This document shows, in pieces, positions 12,431 through 23,375 of a stretch of 64,000 nt of DNA. Every line of letters begins with the position of its first letter. The first letter of the stretch is position 1. Source of the DNA: Combretum micranthum (lineage: Eukaryota; Streptophyta; Magnoliopsida; Myrtales; Combretaceae); assembly GCA_024138025.1 (NCBI GenBank), contig JAMXBD010000364.1, forward strand, positions 806,001 to 870,000, given 5' to 3'. The notes beneath the pieces were generated by a model. The model was given only the letters and a program-made list of their open reading frames with translations. It was not told the origin of the DNA and made no database searches. The position numbers and the translations under genes were made by a program.

Positions 12431-13047
12431 TAATTCAACGGTAGTACCGAAATATTCATTAATCTACTAACCTCGAATGGAGGGCGTAAATCCATTCACG
12501 TAAGATTTCCGACTGATCATATGATTTGTTCATATGGTTGATGCATTCCATATGATTGAATAATTGATTGATTTGTTGTAAATGTCTTTATGGAAGTATT
12601 CACTCACTAAGCTAATGTAGCTTATGCCCCCATAGCTTTTTCTTATTGTAGTATACCTATATATGGTTAAGGTCGAAGCATCCTACCGAACAGGTATAGA
12701 AATTAGGAGTTTCCATTAGAAGTTTATGTTCGATTTTGTGTAGACCTCTATAGGAAACTTTATTATTTATCGGATGATTGTAAAAGACTATTGTTAAGCT
12801 TGATATTATTTTGCAAGGGAATGCCCCTAGAATTTTTGTAATTAATTATGTGGACTCATGGTTTATATCCTGATTCTTATAATATGTCAGATTAAACTAT
12901 TTATCTCCATTGGTTCATGTATTTTATTATCGTAAAGATATGCCTTGCATCTGTACGAAACTTTGGAACGGTTATGGTAACAATTCCTAAGTCTTATATA
13001 GCTTGCGGTAGACTGTTACATTTATACTACCCTTTTGGGGCGTGACA

Positions 13048-13072
13048 ACTTCATCTATGTGAGGATTTAACC

Positions 13073-13107
<35 letters not shown>

Positions 13108-13379
13108 CCACTAAAACAATTAATTGTCACTACGGTGCTAATTTTCAAAAGTTTAAGGGGTCAAAAAACCTCATTTTGAAAGTTTGGGGATTAATCCCCA
13201 CTACCCTTAGAGTTTAAGGAATGTTTTTCCAATTATCCCTTTAATTTTAGTACAACCTTTTAAGTTGTCATCAAAATGTTGAACTTGACTCTAGATTTGT
13301 AATCACCCCGCTTATTGCTAGTGCCTATATGATAGAAAGCTAAATCAACTTAAGAATATGTAACTAGTAAAATAATTTA
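13048..13379. other. Non-coding stretch between LTR C and old pol remnant
   Basis: Holds the poly-C run and a block (about 13140-13230, gtgctaattttcaaaag and ggggattaatcccc) that looks like a decayed DNA-element terminus. No gene seen. Confidence 0.5.
13074..13104 (+). repeat. Poly-C run of 31 bases
   Basis: An uninterrupted run of 31 C, then T and four more C, 27 bp after the end of LTR C. It is the only long G/C homopolymer in an AT-rich window. Confidence 0.95.
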
Positions 13380-14792
13380 TTAGTTGCACTTTGTCCTTGG
13401 GTTAGGTTTACTAGATTATTGGCTAATAACACCTTCTCTTTCAAAAAAAGCAAGTGTGCTTTGAAACAAACAGCTATTGAATATTTTGGTCGCATTATTG
13501 AAAACTGAAGAATTAGACAAGAGGCTCAAAAGGAAGAAGTAGTGAAAGATTGGTCAGTTCCTATTAATATTAAATAATTAAGAGCCTTTTTGGGGTTATC
13601 TGACTACTATAGAATATTTTTCATAAGCTATACATCTACAACAAGTCGTTTGACTAGCTTATCAAAGAAATATAACTTTGATTTAGGCATCGGTTTTATC
13701 TTTGCTAAATTTCATTAAACAAGTTGTTCAAAACTAACATATCGGGGATAGGCATTAGAGTTGTATAATTACAAGAATATCATCCTATTGCTTATTTTAG
13801 TAGGAAGATTCTTCTAAATTTAGTTAAAGCTTTAGCTTATACTTTCGATTTACGTGTAGTTATAAGATTAGCTATCATAGTCTTAAAATTTACTTTAACT
13901 AGTAATTCAAAAACTCAAACGACACATATATTTCACAAAGCATTTGGGCAATGATTATACAATCATGTACAAATATGGACAAGATAATATAGTAACTAAT
14001 GCTATTTCAAGATAGTTTGATACATCATTTCATTATTTAGCTTTTTCGATACCAACATTTTAGATTGTAAAAGATCTCAAGAAGGAGTACACACAGTTAC
14101 TAGCTTTTCAAAAGTTTATTGAGGATTTAAGTTAGCAACATACACTCAAATGGGCTTTAACTCGACACAATGATTTACTTTTTTATAAGGAAAGTTCTTT
14201 TTGGTGCCCACTTCAAAGTTAATATCAACTTTGCTTACTGAATTTCAAAATGCGCTAACAAATGGTCACTTTTATGTTCTCAAGGCTTATGAGAGTTTAT
14301 CTTCCTAATTTTATTAATTGATGAACATGATGGGGAGATATATGTTAAAGATTGTGTGATCCATTAATAATATAAATATTTGATTCAAAGGCCTATTTGA
14401 TTACTAGAGTAAGTTTAGGAAGATATATATACATATATATATTGAATTTTGTGACATGTTTATCCAAGTCACATGATTATATAGTAATATTGGTAGTAGT
14501 AGGTCGATTATCTAAATATCATCATTTAACTGTTTTATGAACTCATTTTAGGTTTAGCAAAGTAGCACATTAATCTTGTAGCTGGTGAGAAAACATCATG
14601 GATTTCCAATATTAATTGTTTTTTTCAATAGATATTTTATTTTATGAGTTCCTTTTGGAAGAAACTCTTCTAATTGTGTAGTACGAAGTTATAAATGAGT
14701 ATCGCTTATCACCCTCAATCTAATGGGAAAACTAAAGTACTCTATGGGGTGATTCAACAGTATCTACGAAGGTTTGTCATGGAAACATCTAA
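13380..14792 (+). pseudogene. Decayed Ty3/gypsy pol (RT end, RNase H, integrase), left part
   Basis: Broken frames still show reverse-transcriptase tail signatures: K-K-S-K-C, then I-E-Y-F-G-R-I-I, then L-R-A-F-L-G-L-S-D-Y-Y-R near 13447-13615. Further on are RNase H (H-P-I-A-Y-F-S-R-K near 13780), a G-x-D-N-I-V-T-N-A-linker near 13980, and integrase core remnants (V-V-V-G-R-L-S-K-Y near 14490; Y-H-P-Q-S-like near 14710). Many stops and frameshifts make it non-functional. The wording of the motifs is closer to chromoviruses of the Reina/CRM type than to the Tekay element nested inside. The 5' end (LTR, gag, protease, start of RT) is missing. LTR D is inserted at 14793 and the sequence resumes at 36292. 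Confidence 0.75.
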
Positions 14793-15611
14793 TGTCACGC
14801 CCCTAAGGGTATCCTAAACGTGGCAGCCCGCCACATATAATTTCAAGACTCAAGAATAACCACCTTAAACACGCGAGAGTCTTAGTATTACATGTAAGGC
14901 GTCTAGCATGGTAATAGGAGATGCTTTTAGGAAGTGTGGTCTAAGCAAGTAATTATGAACATACAAGAATCCAGAAATAAATAGATCATAATATTAATAA
15001 TCAAAGATCTGTTACATGATCCTTAGGGGCATGCCCCTACTAAAACCCAAAGATCGAAATAGCTAATAATCTTTACAATACTTTGATGCTACATGAAAAG
15101 ATTTCAAAGGAATTCTAATTTAATTCTTCAAGTAGATTTCTTTCAAAAGCTCCAAAAGAAAACTTACGCGGATAAGAGGAGACCTCGGGTACAAAAACAG
15201 GTGTTCCTAAGATTGCAAATATTTATAGGGGCGTAAGCTTACTGGCTTAGTGAGTAAATCCAAAAAATTCATACTTGAAACAGAATATCAACCAAGTTTA
15301 TTAAGCAAGCATATGGGATGCAACAAACATGTGAGCAAGCAAGACATGATTTTCCGAGAATCATATGTTGAATGAATTACGCCCTTCATTCGGGGTTAGG
15401 TATTTTAGCCCATTATGGCCACTACTTTTTTTAAAAACATTTTTATAGATCTTACCGGCTCCTATACGTCATAAAAAACATGTAGTTATTACTGGCTCCT
15501 ACTAGCTACCATTTTATATAGTTTTTACTGGCTCTTACTCGCCACCTACATAATATACCAATTATGCCTACCACCACTATCATACACTTGTTCCACCAAT
15601 TGTATAATAGC
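14793..15611 (-). mobile_element. LTR D of the TGTAAACCCC family, left segment
   Basis: The plus strand begins TGTCACGCCCC and carries the usual gtggcagcccgccac block. It includes the start of the minisatellite slot (repeats of actggctcctactagc, about 15440-15560). At 15612 it is cut by the Tekay element, whose target duplication ATAGC lies at 15607-15611 and 33422-33426. The rest of D follows at 33422. Confidence 0.85.
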
Positions 15612-16500
15612 TGTAAAGACCCGACCCTCTAAATCCCGAGACTTAGAGTACCGAGTCCCCAACCACATATAACGTTTTCACATTATATGTAAGGTTGTCC
15701 TAAAACTAACAGTTTATGAAAATTATTTGATCAAAACCACTATAACTTTAATAAGAACTTTTAATAAAACAAAATTGCTAATAAAAGTAATCTATACATA
15801 TATTTACATCATATAAACACTGTTTAGTGTCATTACAAGACACTACAAAAATTACATGTTTTCCTTAAATCAAAAGAAGCCTAGATAATCTTAAGGTCTT
15901 TACAAAAATAGGCTTATCTCACAAGCCTTCTATACATAACTTTTTCCTTCGCAAAAATTCCTGCAAAAGTCCAGGGGAATCGAGTCCTATTCGTCCCACT
16001 CATCCAAAAATCTCTCGAAATCGGACCCATAGCCCAAATCATCATAAAATTCGTCTCCAAAACCTGCAAAGCAGGAAAAGTGAGCTAAAGGCCCAGTACA
16101 CAATAACAAATGCAAAAACAATTCATCAAGTCAATGTAATGCATCATTAAACAGGTGATTATCTTTATTACGTTTTCTTTCATAAATCAACAGGAGGGTA
16201 TTTAAACCTCGGATCACACTTCGGGAATTTAGGGATCCTGAGTAACAACAGCTGCTCAGGGGGTTAACATAAGCAGTCCGAATACTTATATCTCTTATAT
16301 CTATTTCATGAAAATAATAGCTTCATTTAGGGTTCAAAAGCCGTTGCCCGACTCTACTTAAACTCAGTCCATAACATGAACCTAGTTCACAAGTTCCCAT
16401 AAACTTTGAACTAAATCATGGTATTTCCCCCTAAGTTTAAGCAAACGTTACTCAGATACTATTCCCCCTATCGGCTACCCACTTAACCAAAAGAATCGCT

Positions 16501-16590
16501 ATTGCATCATGGCGTACCATTGCATCATGGTAAAGTCATTGCATCATGACTTGGTTAAGTGCTTAACTAACATGTCATTGCATCATGACA
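16501..16590 (-). repeat. CATTGCATCATG short tandem repeat in the Tekay 3' LTR
   Basis: Four copies of a word near attgcatcatgg, irregularly spaced. The 5' LTR has the same array at about 31540-31626. Its position in the LTR, a few hundred bases past the predicted exon 2, matches the minisatellite slot of the TGTAAACCCC LTRs. Confidence 0.8.
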
Positions 16591-17019
16591 GGTTTGCTGC
16601 TCCTCGGACTAGATTAAACAGCATAATAGACATCCAATTGATTCAAATATTAAGTCTAATCAATTTAAGTCAATTTAGGAATGCCTAGTCCTAGCAAACA
16701 TCAGACAAGTTATTGCGTACCTGAACCCGTTAGTATATTACTATGATCTCTCGGTGAAGAACTAACCGAAGAGTCCTTAACTAAAATAGGAATATCAAAA
16801 TAATCAATAAATAAATATAGATTCCTCATTTACAAATATATACACATATTATATCTATATATTACAATTAGTCAAAGAAATTCAAGTAATTTAATACAAA
16901 GTCACAATAAAGCAATTAAACATCCTATTATATCCTCGATCACTTAACAAACACTTAATTGATCAAATATCAAACTTCGAAAAATTTTGGAAAAAGTTTT
17001 TAAAAAATCAAAAGCACAG

Positions 17020-17400
17020 GAGACACGCCGGCACTCAAAGTCGGCGGCTTTGAGCCGGTGTTTGACACTATGAAAATCAACACTGCCAACGCTGACAGCG
17101 CTTAAGGGTACAACGGCTGCCTTCATTCTACGCCGGCGGCTTTGAGCTGGTGTAGAATGCAAAACCCAAAATTTTCAAAACGTCCAAAGAGGTACAAATC
17201 GGCCGCTTACCTAGATACGCCGGCAACCTCTACACATATGCCGACGGCTTTAATTCCCAGTAGCCGGCGTACAATAGGAAAGGATGAACGCCGGCTAACT
17301 TTTCCAGCGAAAGCAGACGGCGTTCGAACGGCCTTAAGAAATTTGATTATGTAGGCTTCCAACACCGCCTGTAGGCCGACGGCGTAGAAACCCCAGATGC
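17020..17400 (-). repeat. GC-rich CCGGC hairpin cluster in the Tekay 3' LTR
   Basis: About ten GCCGGC-type words, several able to fold as CCGGC(8 nt)GCCGG (for example ccggcggctttgagccgg). The counterpart in the 5' LTR is at 32060-32440. It lies inside the predicted leader intron. A similar cluster is in the inner solo LTR (25770-26045). Confidence 0.8.
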
Positions 17401-18090
17401 CAACGTACGTTTAAAAACAGGCCTATACAATATAACACAAATCCCCTGTTTTTCCACTTCGAAAATTCAATCCTATAACACTTTCAAACCTTCCTCAACT
17501 ACATTTTTAACTTCACACACTCACTCCTATCTACACTACTCAAACTTAGCAACTCAAAACATGAAATCAATACACTTGATCACTTCAAATCCTACTTCCA
17601 TCATCCTCCACTTTAATTACTTAAACTATCTTAGTTTCTTCCAAACACTTCATATCACTTCTACAATGCATAAACAAACTTACACACTAACAAAACACAT
17701 TCCTAACTAATCTCAAAGCATGAACAAACAATTTAGATAATACTAATCTCATTTCATCCAAGATTTCACAAAGCTACAACAAGAAATGAAAACATAGCAT
17801 AAGCCACACTTAAATCAACTCACATGTAAATGCTTTGCCATGGAGCGAACTTGATTTTCAAAGCTTGCTTTTGTTCTTGAATTGGACTTGGAATTTAGAT
17901 TGAAAGAAGAAGAGAAAAGAAAGAAAGAAAAAAGCAAAATTCGTAATAAGGACAGGCTGCATCAAAAAGTAGACCAATTAAGCAAAATTAAGCTTTAAAC
18001 ATATCCCAAATTTTCCCTTTAAGGCATATATAAATTTAGACTGCATTTTAGGTGAATTTAAGTCTCATTTGGGGCTTTATTTAGGCATAA

Positions 18091-19046
18091 ATGCTAACTT
18101 AATTAAGAAAAAAATTCTATCAACTAATCTTATGAAAAACCAAGGTTGATTTTATAAATCTAACTTAACTTAACAGCTTAATGTATAAAAGACCCAATTA
18201 ATAACTATACTACACACACATTAATACATATAAAACAAAATATATTAATTTCACTACATATGCAAAATAATACATTTAGACTATTACCAACACAACTATC
18301 CTAAACATCATGCTCATTCAATTCAATACCTAAGATAAATAAACAACACATGAAAATTAAATAGAATTTAAATTTAGGTCATTTCATTCTTCCTTTCTTC
18401 AAGAAGTTTCGTCCCCGAAACTTAACTCACCTTTGTACTAAAAAAGTTCAGGATATTTCTGTCTCATTATGCTCTCCACTTCCTAAACTGCTTCTGTTTC
18501 AGATTGGTTACTCCATTGGACTTTTACCATCGGTATGACTTTATTCCTCAATTCTTTGTCCTTAATTAAATGCTAACTTAATTAAGAAAAAAATTCTATC
18601 AACTAATCTTATGAAAAACCAAGGTTGATTTTATAAATCTAACTTAACTTAACATCTTAATGTATAAAAGACACAATTAATAACTATACTACACACACAT
18701 TAATACATATAAAACAAAATATTAATTTCACTACATATGCAAAATAATACATTTAGACTATTACCAACACAACTATCCTAAACATCATGCTCATTCAATT
18801 CAATACCTAAGATAAATAAACAACACATGAAATTAAATAGAATTTAAATTTAGGTCATTTCATTCTTCCCTTCTTCAAGAAGTTTCGTCCCCGAAACTTA
18901 ACTCACCTTCTTACTCAAAAAGTTCAGGATATTTCTGTCTCATTATGCTCTCCACTTCCCAAACCGCTTCTCTTTCAGATTGGTTACTCCATTGGACTTT
19001 TACCATCGGTATGACTTTATTCCTCAATTCTTTGTCCATTTTTCCC
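18091..19046 (-). repeat. 478-bp tandem duplication across the pol/PPT/LTR boundary
   Basis: Unit one 18091-18568, unit two 18569-19046, judged by the repeated start aatgctaacttaattaag. Each unit holds about 295 bp of U3, the polypurine tract and the end of the chromodomain. The units differ at only a few positions. The 5' LTR shows no such duplication, so it arose at or after insertion. Confidence 0.9.
18863..18875 (-). other. Polypurine tract of the Tekay element
   Basis: The minus strand reads AAGAAGGGAAGAA immediately before the TGAAATGACC start of the LTR. A decayed duplicate (AAGAAAGGAAGAA) is at 18386-18398, created by the 478-bp duplication. Confidence 0.8.
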
Positions 19047-19199
19047 AAAATTCTAATCGGTTTCTCCTCAGTAGTCAAATCTGGTAGTATTTCTGGTTGA
19101 TTTGTGTCCAATATTGCGTCGGAATCAGATATGCATTTTCTAAGCTGAGACACATGAAAAACGTTATGAACACCTGACAAACTTGGTGGTAGCGCCAAT
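18911..19199 (-). pseudogene. Tekay chromodomain, end of pol
   Basis: Targets integration to marked chromatin in chromoviruses. The stretch V-F-H-V-S-Q-L-R-K (about 19160) links integrase to the chromodomain. The chromodomain itself shows V-K-V-Q-W-S-N-Q-S, A-V-W-E-V-E and a terminal Y-P-E-L-F-E with stop at 18911. This ending is characteristic of the Tekay/Del lineage. A second, tandem copy of the last part lies at about 18420-18560, where the Trp codon of A-V-W-E has become TAG. Confidence 0.9.
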
Positions 19200-20297
19200 C
19201 TATAAGCTAATGGCCCATTCGTTCCAAAATTTCATATGGCCCAATGTATCTTGGATTCAATTTGCTCCTCACACCAAATCTAAAAACTCCTTTCGTCGGG
19301 ATATCTTGAGAAACACATGATCTCCAAGTTCAAACTCCAAAGGTCTTCTTCTCAAATCGGCATAACTTTTATATCGGTCTTGAGCAGCTTTCAATCTCTG
19401 TTTGATCATTTGTCTTATCAATGCTTGTTGTACCAAATCAGGACCAATCAACACTCTCTCGCCCACTTCATCCCAATGTAAAGGAGATCTACATTTTCTC
19501 CCATATAATGCTTCATACGGAGCCATCTGAATCGATGCCTGATAGCTATTATTGTAAGCAAATTCAACCAAGGTAAGTGTTCATCCCAATTCCTTCCAAA
19601 ATCTAATGCACAAGCTCTAAGCATATCTCAAGAATTTGAATCGTCCTTTCTGATTGCCCGTCAGTTTGTGGATGAAAAGCTGTACTAAATTGTAACTTTG
19701 TCCCAAGAGCTTCATGAAGACTTTTCCAGAATCGACTGACAAATCTAGTATCTCTATCTGAAGTGATGGTCATTGGTATACCATGTAATCTCACTATCTC
19801 TCGAATGTAAATCTGAGCCAATCTTTCAAGTGAATACCCGACTCTCAGTGGAATGAAATGTGATGATTTCGTGAGTCGATCCACAATGATCCAAATCATT
19901 TCATTCTTGGCTACTGTCTTTGGTAAAGCCGTCACAAAATCCATAGTTATCTCATCCCACTTCCATTCCGGAATTCTCAATGGTTGCAATTCTCCTCCAG
20001 GTCGTTGATGCTCAATCTTCACTTGTTGACATACCAAACACTTAGAAACAAATCTTGCAATGTCCTTCTTCATTCCTTCCCACCAAAAATGTCGCTTCAA
20101 GTCTCGATACATCTTTTGTTTCCGGATGGATTGAATATGAGGAGGAATGCGCTTCCTTCATAATTTGGTGTCTCAAGTCATAGATCTCGGGTACATAAAT
20201 TCTATCCTTGAACCTGATAATACCTTTATCATCAATCCTCATCTCTTTTCTCCTCTTTTTACCTATCTCACTTTTCAATTTCTGGCTTCCAGGTTCT
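19200..20297 (-). pseudogene. Tekay integrase
   Basis: Inserts the cDNA into chromatin. The zinc-binding region has H-S-S-S-Y-S-I-H followed by C-L-V-C, split by a frameshift near 20110. The catalytic core shows the D-D-E triad in T-M-D-F-V, T-S-D-R-D-T-R-F and D-G-Q-S-E-R. Another break near 19600 precedes E-F-A-Y-N-N-S-Y and Y-G-R-K-C-R. The C-terminal region (F-E-L-G-D-H-V-F-L) is broken near 19269. Gene order RT-RH-IN is that of Ty3/gypsy. Confidence 0.9.
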
Positions 20298-20810
20298 TCA
20301 AGTTGTCCTTGCTTGATTTGATCCAGAATCGTCGTTGCAATGATAAACTAGCATAATGTCAACATTTTCCATAGCTATCTCAATATTCATCCTTTGAAGA
20401 TCTTCTTGTAATTCCCGTTGAGTAGTAACCAGAGATTCCACATTCCTTGGTTTCTTTCTACTGAGCGCATCTGCTACCACATTGGCTTTTCCCGGGTGAT
20501 ACAAAATTTCAACATTGTAATCTTTGATTAACTCCAACCACTTCGTTGTCGCATGTTCAATTCCTTTTGAGTGAAAATGTATTTCAAACTCTTGTGATCC
20601 GTGAATATCTTACACTTTTCACCAAATAAATAATGTCTCCAAAGCTTCAATGCTAATACCACCGCGGCTAGCTCGAGATCATGAATTGGGTAATTCCTCT
20701 CATGGGGTTTCAATTGTCTTGAGGCATAAGCTATGACTCGATTATCTTGCATCAAAACACATCCGAGTCCTTGAAGTGAAGCATCACTATAAATCACGAA
20801 CTCTTCTCCG
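20298..20810 (-). pseudogene. Tekay RNase H and connection region
   Basis: Degrades the RNA strand during reverse transcription. Motifs: [11 protein letters not shown] (first catalytic Asp), [10 protein letters not shown], the E-L-A-A-V-V stretch, and [10 protein letters not shown] frameshift near 20530 separates this from the tether ([16 protein letters not shown]) that leads to integrase. Confidence 0.9.
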
Positions 20811-21994
20811 CTAACTGGTAGCCAAAATCGGTGCAGAAACCAATCGTTCTTTCAGCTCAAGAAAACTCTGATTACAATCTTCATCCCAATCAAACTTCAC
20901 ATATTTTCTCGTCAACTTAGTTAATGGTGAAGCAATTTTGGAAAAACCTTGTACAAATCTTCTATAATAGCTTGCCAAACCCAGAAAACTTCGTACTTCA
21001 GTGACACTTGTCGGTGGCCAGTCCAATACCGCTCTAATCTTTTCCGGATCAACAGATATTCCTTCTTTTGTAATGATATGTCCCAAGAATGCAACTTCTC
21101 TCAACCAAAACTTGCACTTGCTAAATTTAGCATAAAGCTTCCTCTCTCTCAATCTTTGTAAAACAAGTCTCAAATGTTTCTCATGTTCTTCCACATTCTT
21201 TGAATACACCAATATATCATCAATGAAGACTATTACAAATGATCCAGATAATCCTTGAATACCCTATTCATCAAATCCATAAAAGCTGCAGGGGCATTTG
21301 TTAAACCGAAAGGCATAACCATAAACTCAAAATGTCCATATCTTGTTCTGAAAGCAGTCTTGGATATATCTTGTTGCTTAATCTTGAGTTGATGGTATCC
21401 GGATCTCAAATCTATCTTGGAAAATAATGCAGCATCTCTCAGTTGATCAAATAAATCATCAATTCGAGGAAGTGGATACTTGTTCTTGATTGTCACTTGA
21501 TTTAATTCTCTATAGTCTATACACATTCTTAGACTTCCATCTTTCTTCTTAACAAATAATACCGGAGCACCCCAAGGAGAAATACTTGGACGAATAAACC
21601 CTAGTGTTGTAATTCCTCCAACTGGCTTTTCAATTCTTTCAACTCGGCCGGAGCCATACGGTATGGAGCTTTAGAAATAGGTGTAGTCCCTGGTATCAAA
21701 TCAATCCCAAAATCAATCTCCCTATCCGGTGGCAAACCGGGTAATTCATCAGGAAAAACATCAATAAATTCCCTTACTACTGGCACCATATCAACTCGGA
21801 GTTCTTCACTACCCATTGTAGTTCTCATATCCTTCTCCCACAATTCCATAGAATACATACTCCTCGGTCTCCTTCTTTCCAACACATGAAGCAGTCTTCT
21901 ACCTTCCAACTCAAAACTTACTTCCGCTTTACACAATCTATTGTAGCTTTGTAAAGATTTAACCAATTCATTCCAAGAATAACATCAAAATCGA
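20811..21994 (-). pseudogene. Tekay reverse transcriptase
   Basis: RNA-directed DNA polymerase. The lead-in [11 protein letters not shown] (about 21745) is followed by the fingers and palm motifs: C-I-D-Y-R-E-L-N (about 21520), [19 protein letters not shown], and the catalytic F-I-D-D (21216-21227). Next come F-L-G-H-I-I and the thumb [11 protein letters not shown]. All catalytic Asp residues seem present. A frameshift near 21608 (just before G-F-I-R-P-S) and another near 21232 (just before the F-I-D-D motif) make it inactive as it stands. Confidence 0.9.
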
Positions 21995-22396
21995 TTAAAG
22001 GCAGAATAACATATCTATTGGCATGCTTTCATCAGAAATCACAACATCAACATTCCTACATACACATGGCTCTTTGGATTGCACACCAAAAGGAGTATTT
22101 ACACTCATCACTCTATCATACAACACTTCAGAAGACAAACCACACTCATTCACAAAGCTTTCAGCAATACATGCATGAGTAGCACCAGTGTCAATTAAAG
22201 TATATGCAGGATGATTTGCAATCTGTATTATACCTGCCAGTGTATCAACCGAAGGAGCTTTCTCACATTGTTGTAAAGCAAATACTCTAGCAGCTGTCAT
22301 TCCCTTTCCAAAGTTCGGTCCTTCATTCCTAGGCTTTTCTTTACAATTCCACATGATGACCTCTTTGTTGACAATGAGCACAAAGATGGGCTTCAA
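21995..22396 (-). pseudogene. Tekay aspartic protease region
   Basis: Retropepsin-like protease that cleaves the polyprotein. The active site L-I-D-T-G-A-T-H is encoded at about 22175-22200 (DTGA codons at 22181-22192). Downstream are V-N-E-C-G-L and P-F-G-V, and a conserved V-I-S-D-E-S-M-P-I-D-M stretch before the frame breaks near 21995. It follows gag closely, without a recognisable separate start, as expected for a single polyprotein. Confidence 0.85.
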
Positions 22397-23375
22397 TTTA
22401 GGATCAGGACACTCAGAAGCTTTATGACCTACTTTCCCACATGCAAAGCAAGCTCCAGGAGTCCATTACATTGAAATGATTCATGAGGCCCAAAACATAT
22501 AGGGCATCGCCTATCAAATGGAATGGATGGCATAGAAGTCTTCACCACTTTCCCGAACTTGGTTTCTTACCCAAATATGGTCGCTTGCCTTTGTTAACAT
22601 TACCAAACCTTGAATAAGGAGTGTATGATGTCACCGATCTCTTGCCCATAAATGTAGCACGTCTATCCCTCTGAGCTTTATTTTCATTATTAATTTGTTC
22701 CACTAACTTTGCCTTGATTACTGTTTCAGACAGTGTTGACAATTGAAACTTCTTACCTCACTCTTAATCTCCATGTTCAAGCCATCTTGAAACTTTTGAA
22801 CCTTCATACTCTCATCATTGTAATTGTACCGCAAATCTAAGCAATCTGCAATATTCTGCATGATATTCTTCAACAGTTTTATTTCCTTGCCTTAGACTTA
22901 ACCAACTCGATATCATTTGTTCCGCACTGTGGATGGAATGTATTGCAAGAAAAAGGCTTCCTTAAATCTGTTCCATGGTATCGGTCTTACATATCCCTCA
23001 CTGTTTAATCTCCACCAATTATATGCATCTCCCTTCAACATATATATAGCTAAATCAACTTTCTTATGCTCAGGCACTTCACAAGCTGCAAATGCTTTCT
23101 CGAGCTCTACTATCCAACCTTCCATTCTAGTCGGATCCAAAACAGTTCCATCAAAATCAGGTACCAGTCTAACAATATCATGCAACTTAACTTGTTCATT
23201 CCGGTCTCCCATTGGTGCTTGTGGTTCTTCTCTCCCAGTTGATGGGTGATATTGCTGCATAAATTGTTGTTGTTGTTGATACATCATTTGTTGGTACTGC
23301 TGAACTATTGCAAACATATCTCGAAACAGAGTGAGCACATTATTCGGATCTCCAACAGGCATCTGAGGCATAGCT
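22397..23375 (-). pseudogene. Tekay gag, core and zinc-knuckle part
   Basis: Gag is the RNA-binding shell protein of the particle. This part opens with a Gln-rich stretch (Q-Q-Y-Q-Q-M-M-Y-Q-Q). The capsid-type retrotrans_gag region follows (W-I-V-E-L-E-K-A-F, then Y-M-L-K-G-D-A-Y-N-W-W, then W-N-R-F-K-E-A-F), and a basic region (22542-22742). Two zinc knuckles close it: a first C-P-I-C...H...C at 22468-22506, and C-F-A-C-G-K-V-G-H-K-A-S-E-C at 22409-22450. A stop/frameshift lies between 22742 and 22913, another near 22541, and another between the two knuckles. The N-terminal piece is at 30270-30443, across solo LTR E. Confidence 0.85.

Larger units (their letters stand above)
9570..13047 (+). 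mobile_element. LTR C of the TGTAAACCCC family, full length (3.48 kb)
   Basis: Starts TGTAAGCCCC and ends TTTTGGGGCGTGACA. It carries all landmarks of the family in order: GGCCGGC box (10192-10198), TATA-like box (10279-10290), donor AATAG/GTATAG (10425), hairpin (11781-11820), acceptor TTTAG (ending 11921), 69-nt exon, second donor (11991), and a minisatellite near 12302-12430. The flanks do not match as a target duplication (ATTTT on the left, ACTTC on the right). Left flank is LTR B; right flank is unrelated DNA. That pattern fits recombination between two separate insertions. Confidence 0.85.
15612..18385 (-). repeat. 3' LTR of the Tekay element
   Basis: Near-identical partner of the 5' LTR. 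Its U3 end is doubled by a 478-bp tandem duplication (see 18091-19046), so two LTR/PPT boundaries exist, at 18385 and 18862. In its first 145 bp (plus-strand left end) I count 4 differences from the 5' LTR. In the GC-rich part near 17025-17165 I count about 13 in 140, mostly transitions. Confidence 0.9.

Noticed and set aside
13042..13075. Primer binding site directly after LTR C
   Set aside because: The sequence after the LTR end (acttcatctatgtg) does not match the complement of any tRNA 3' end I know, so C is not a 5' LTR with its internal region.
16944..17162. Frames over the GC-rich cluster in the Tekay LTRs (also 31981-32223)
   Set aside because: Composition effect of the CCGGC cluster; the two LTRs differ by many non-synonymous changes there.
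22917..23249. 110-codon plus-strand frame opposite gag
   Set aside because: Antisense shadow of the real gag frame.
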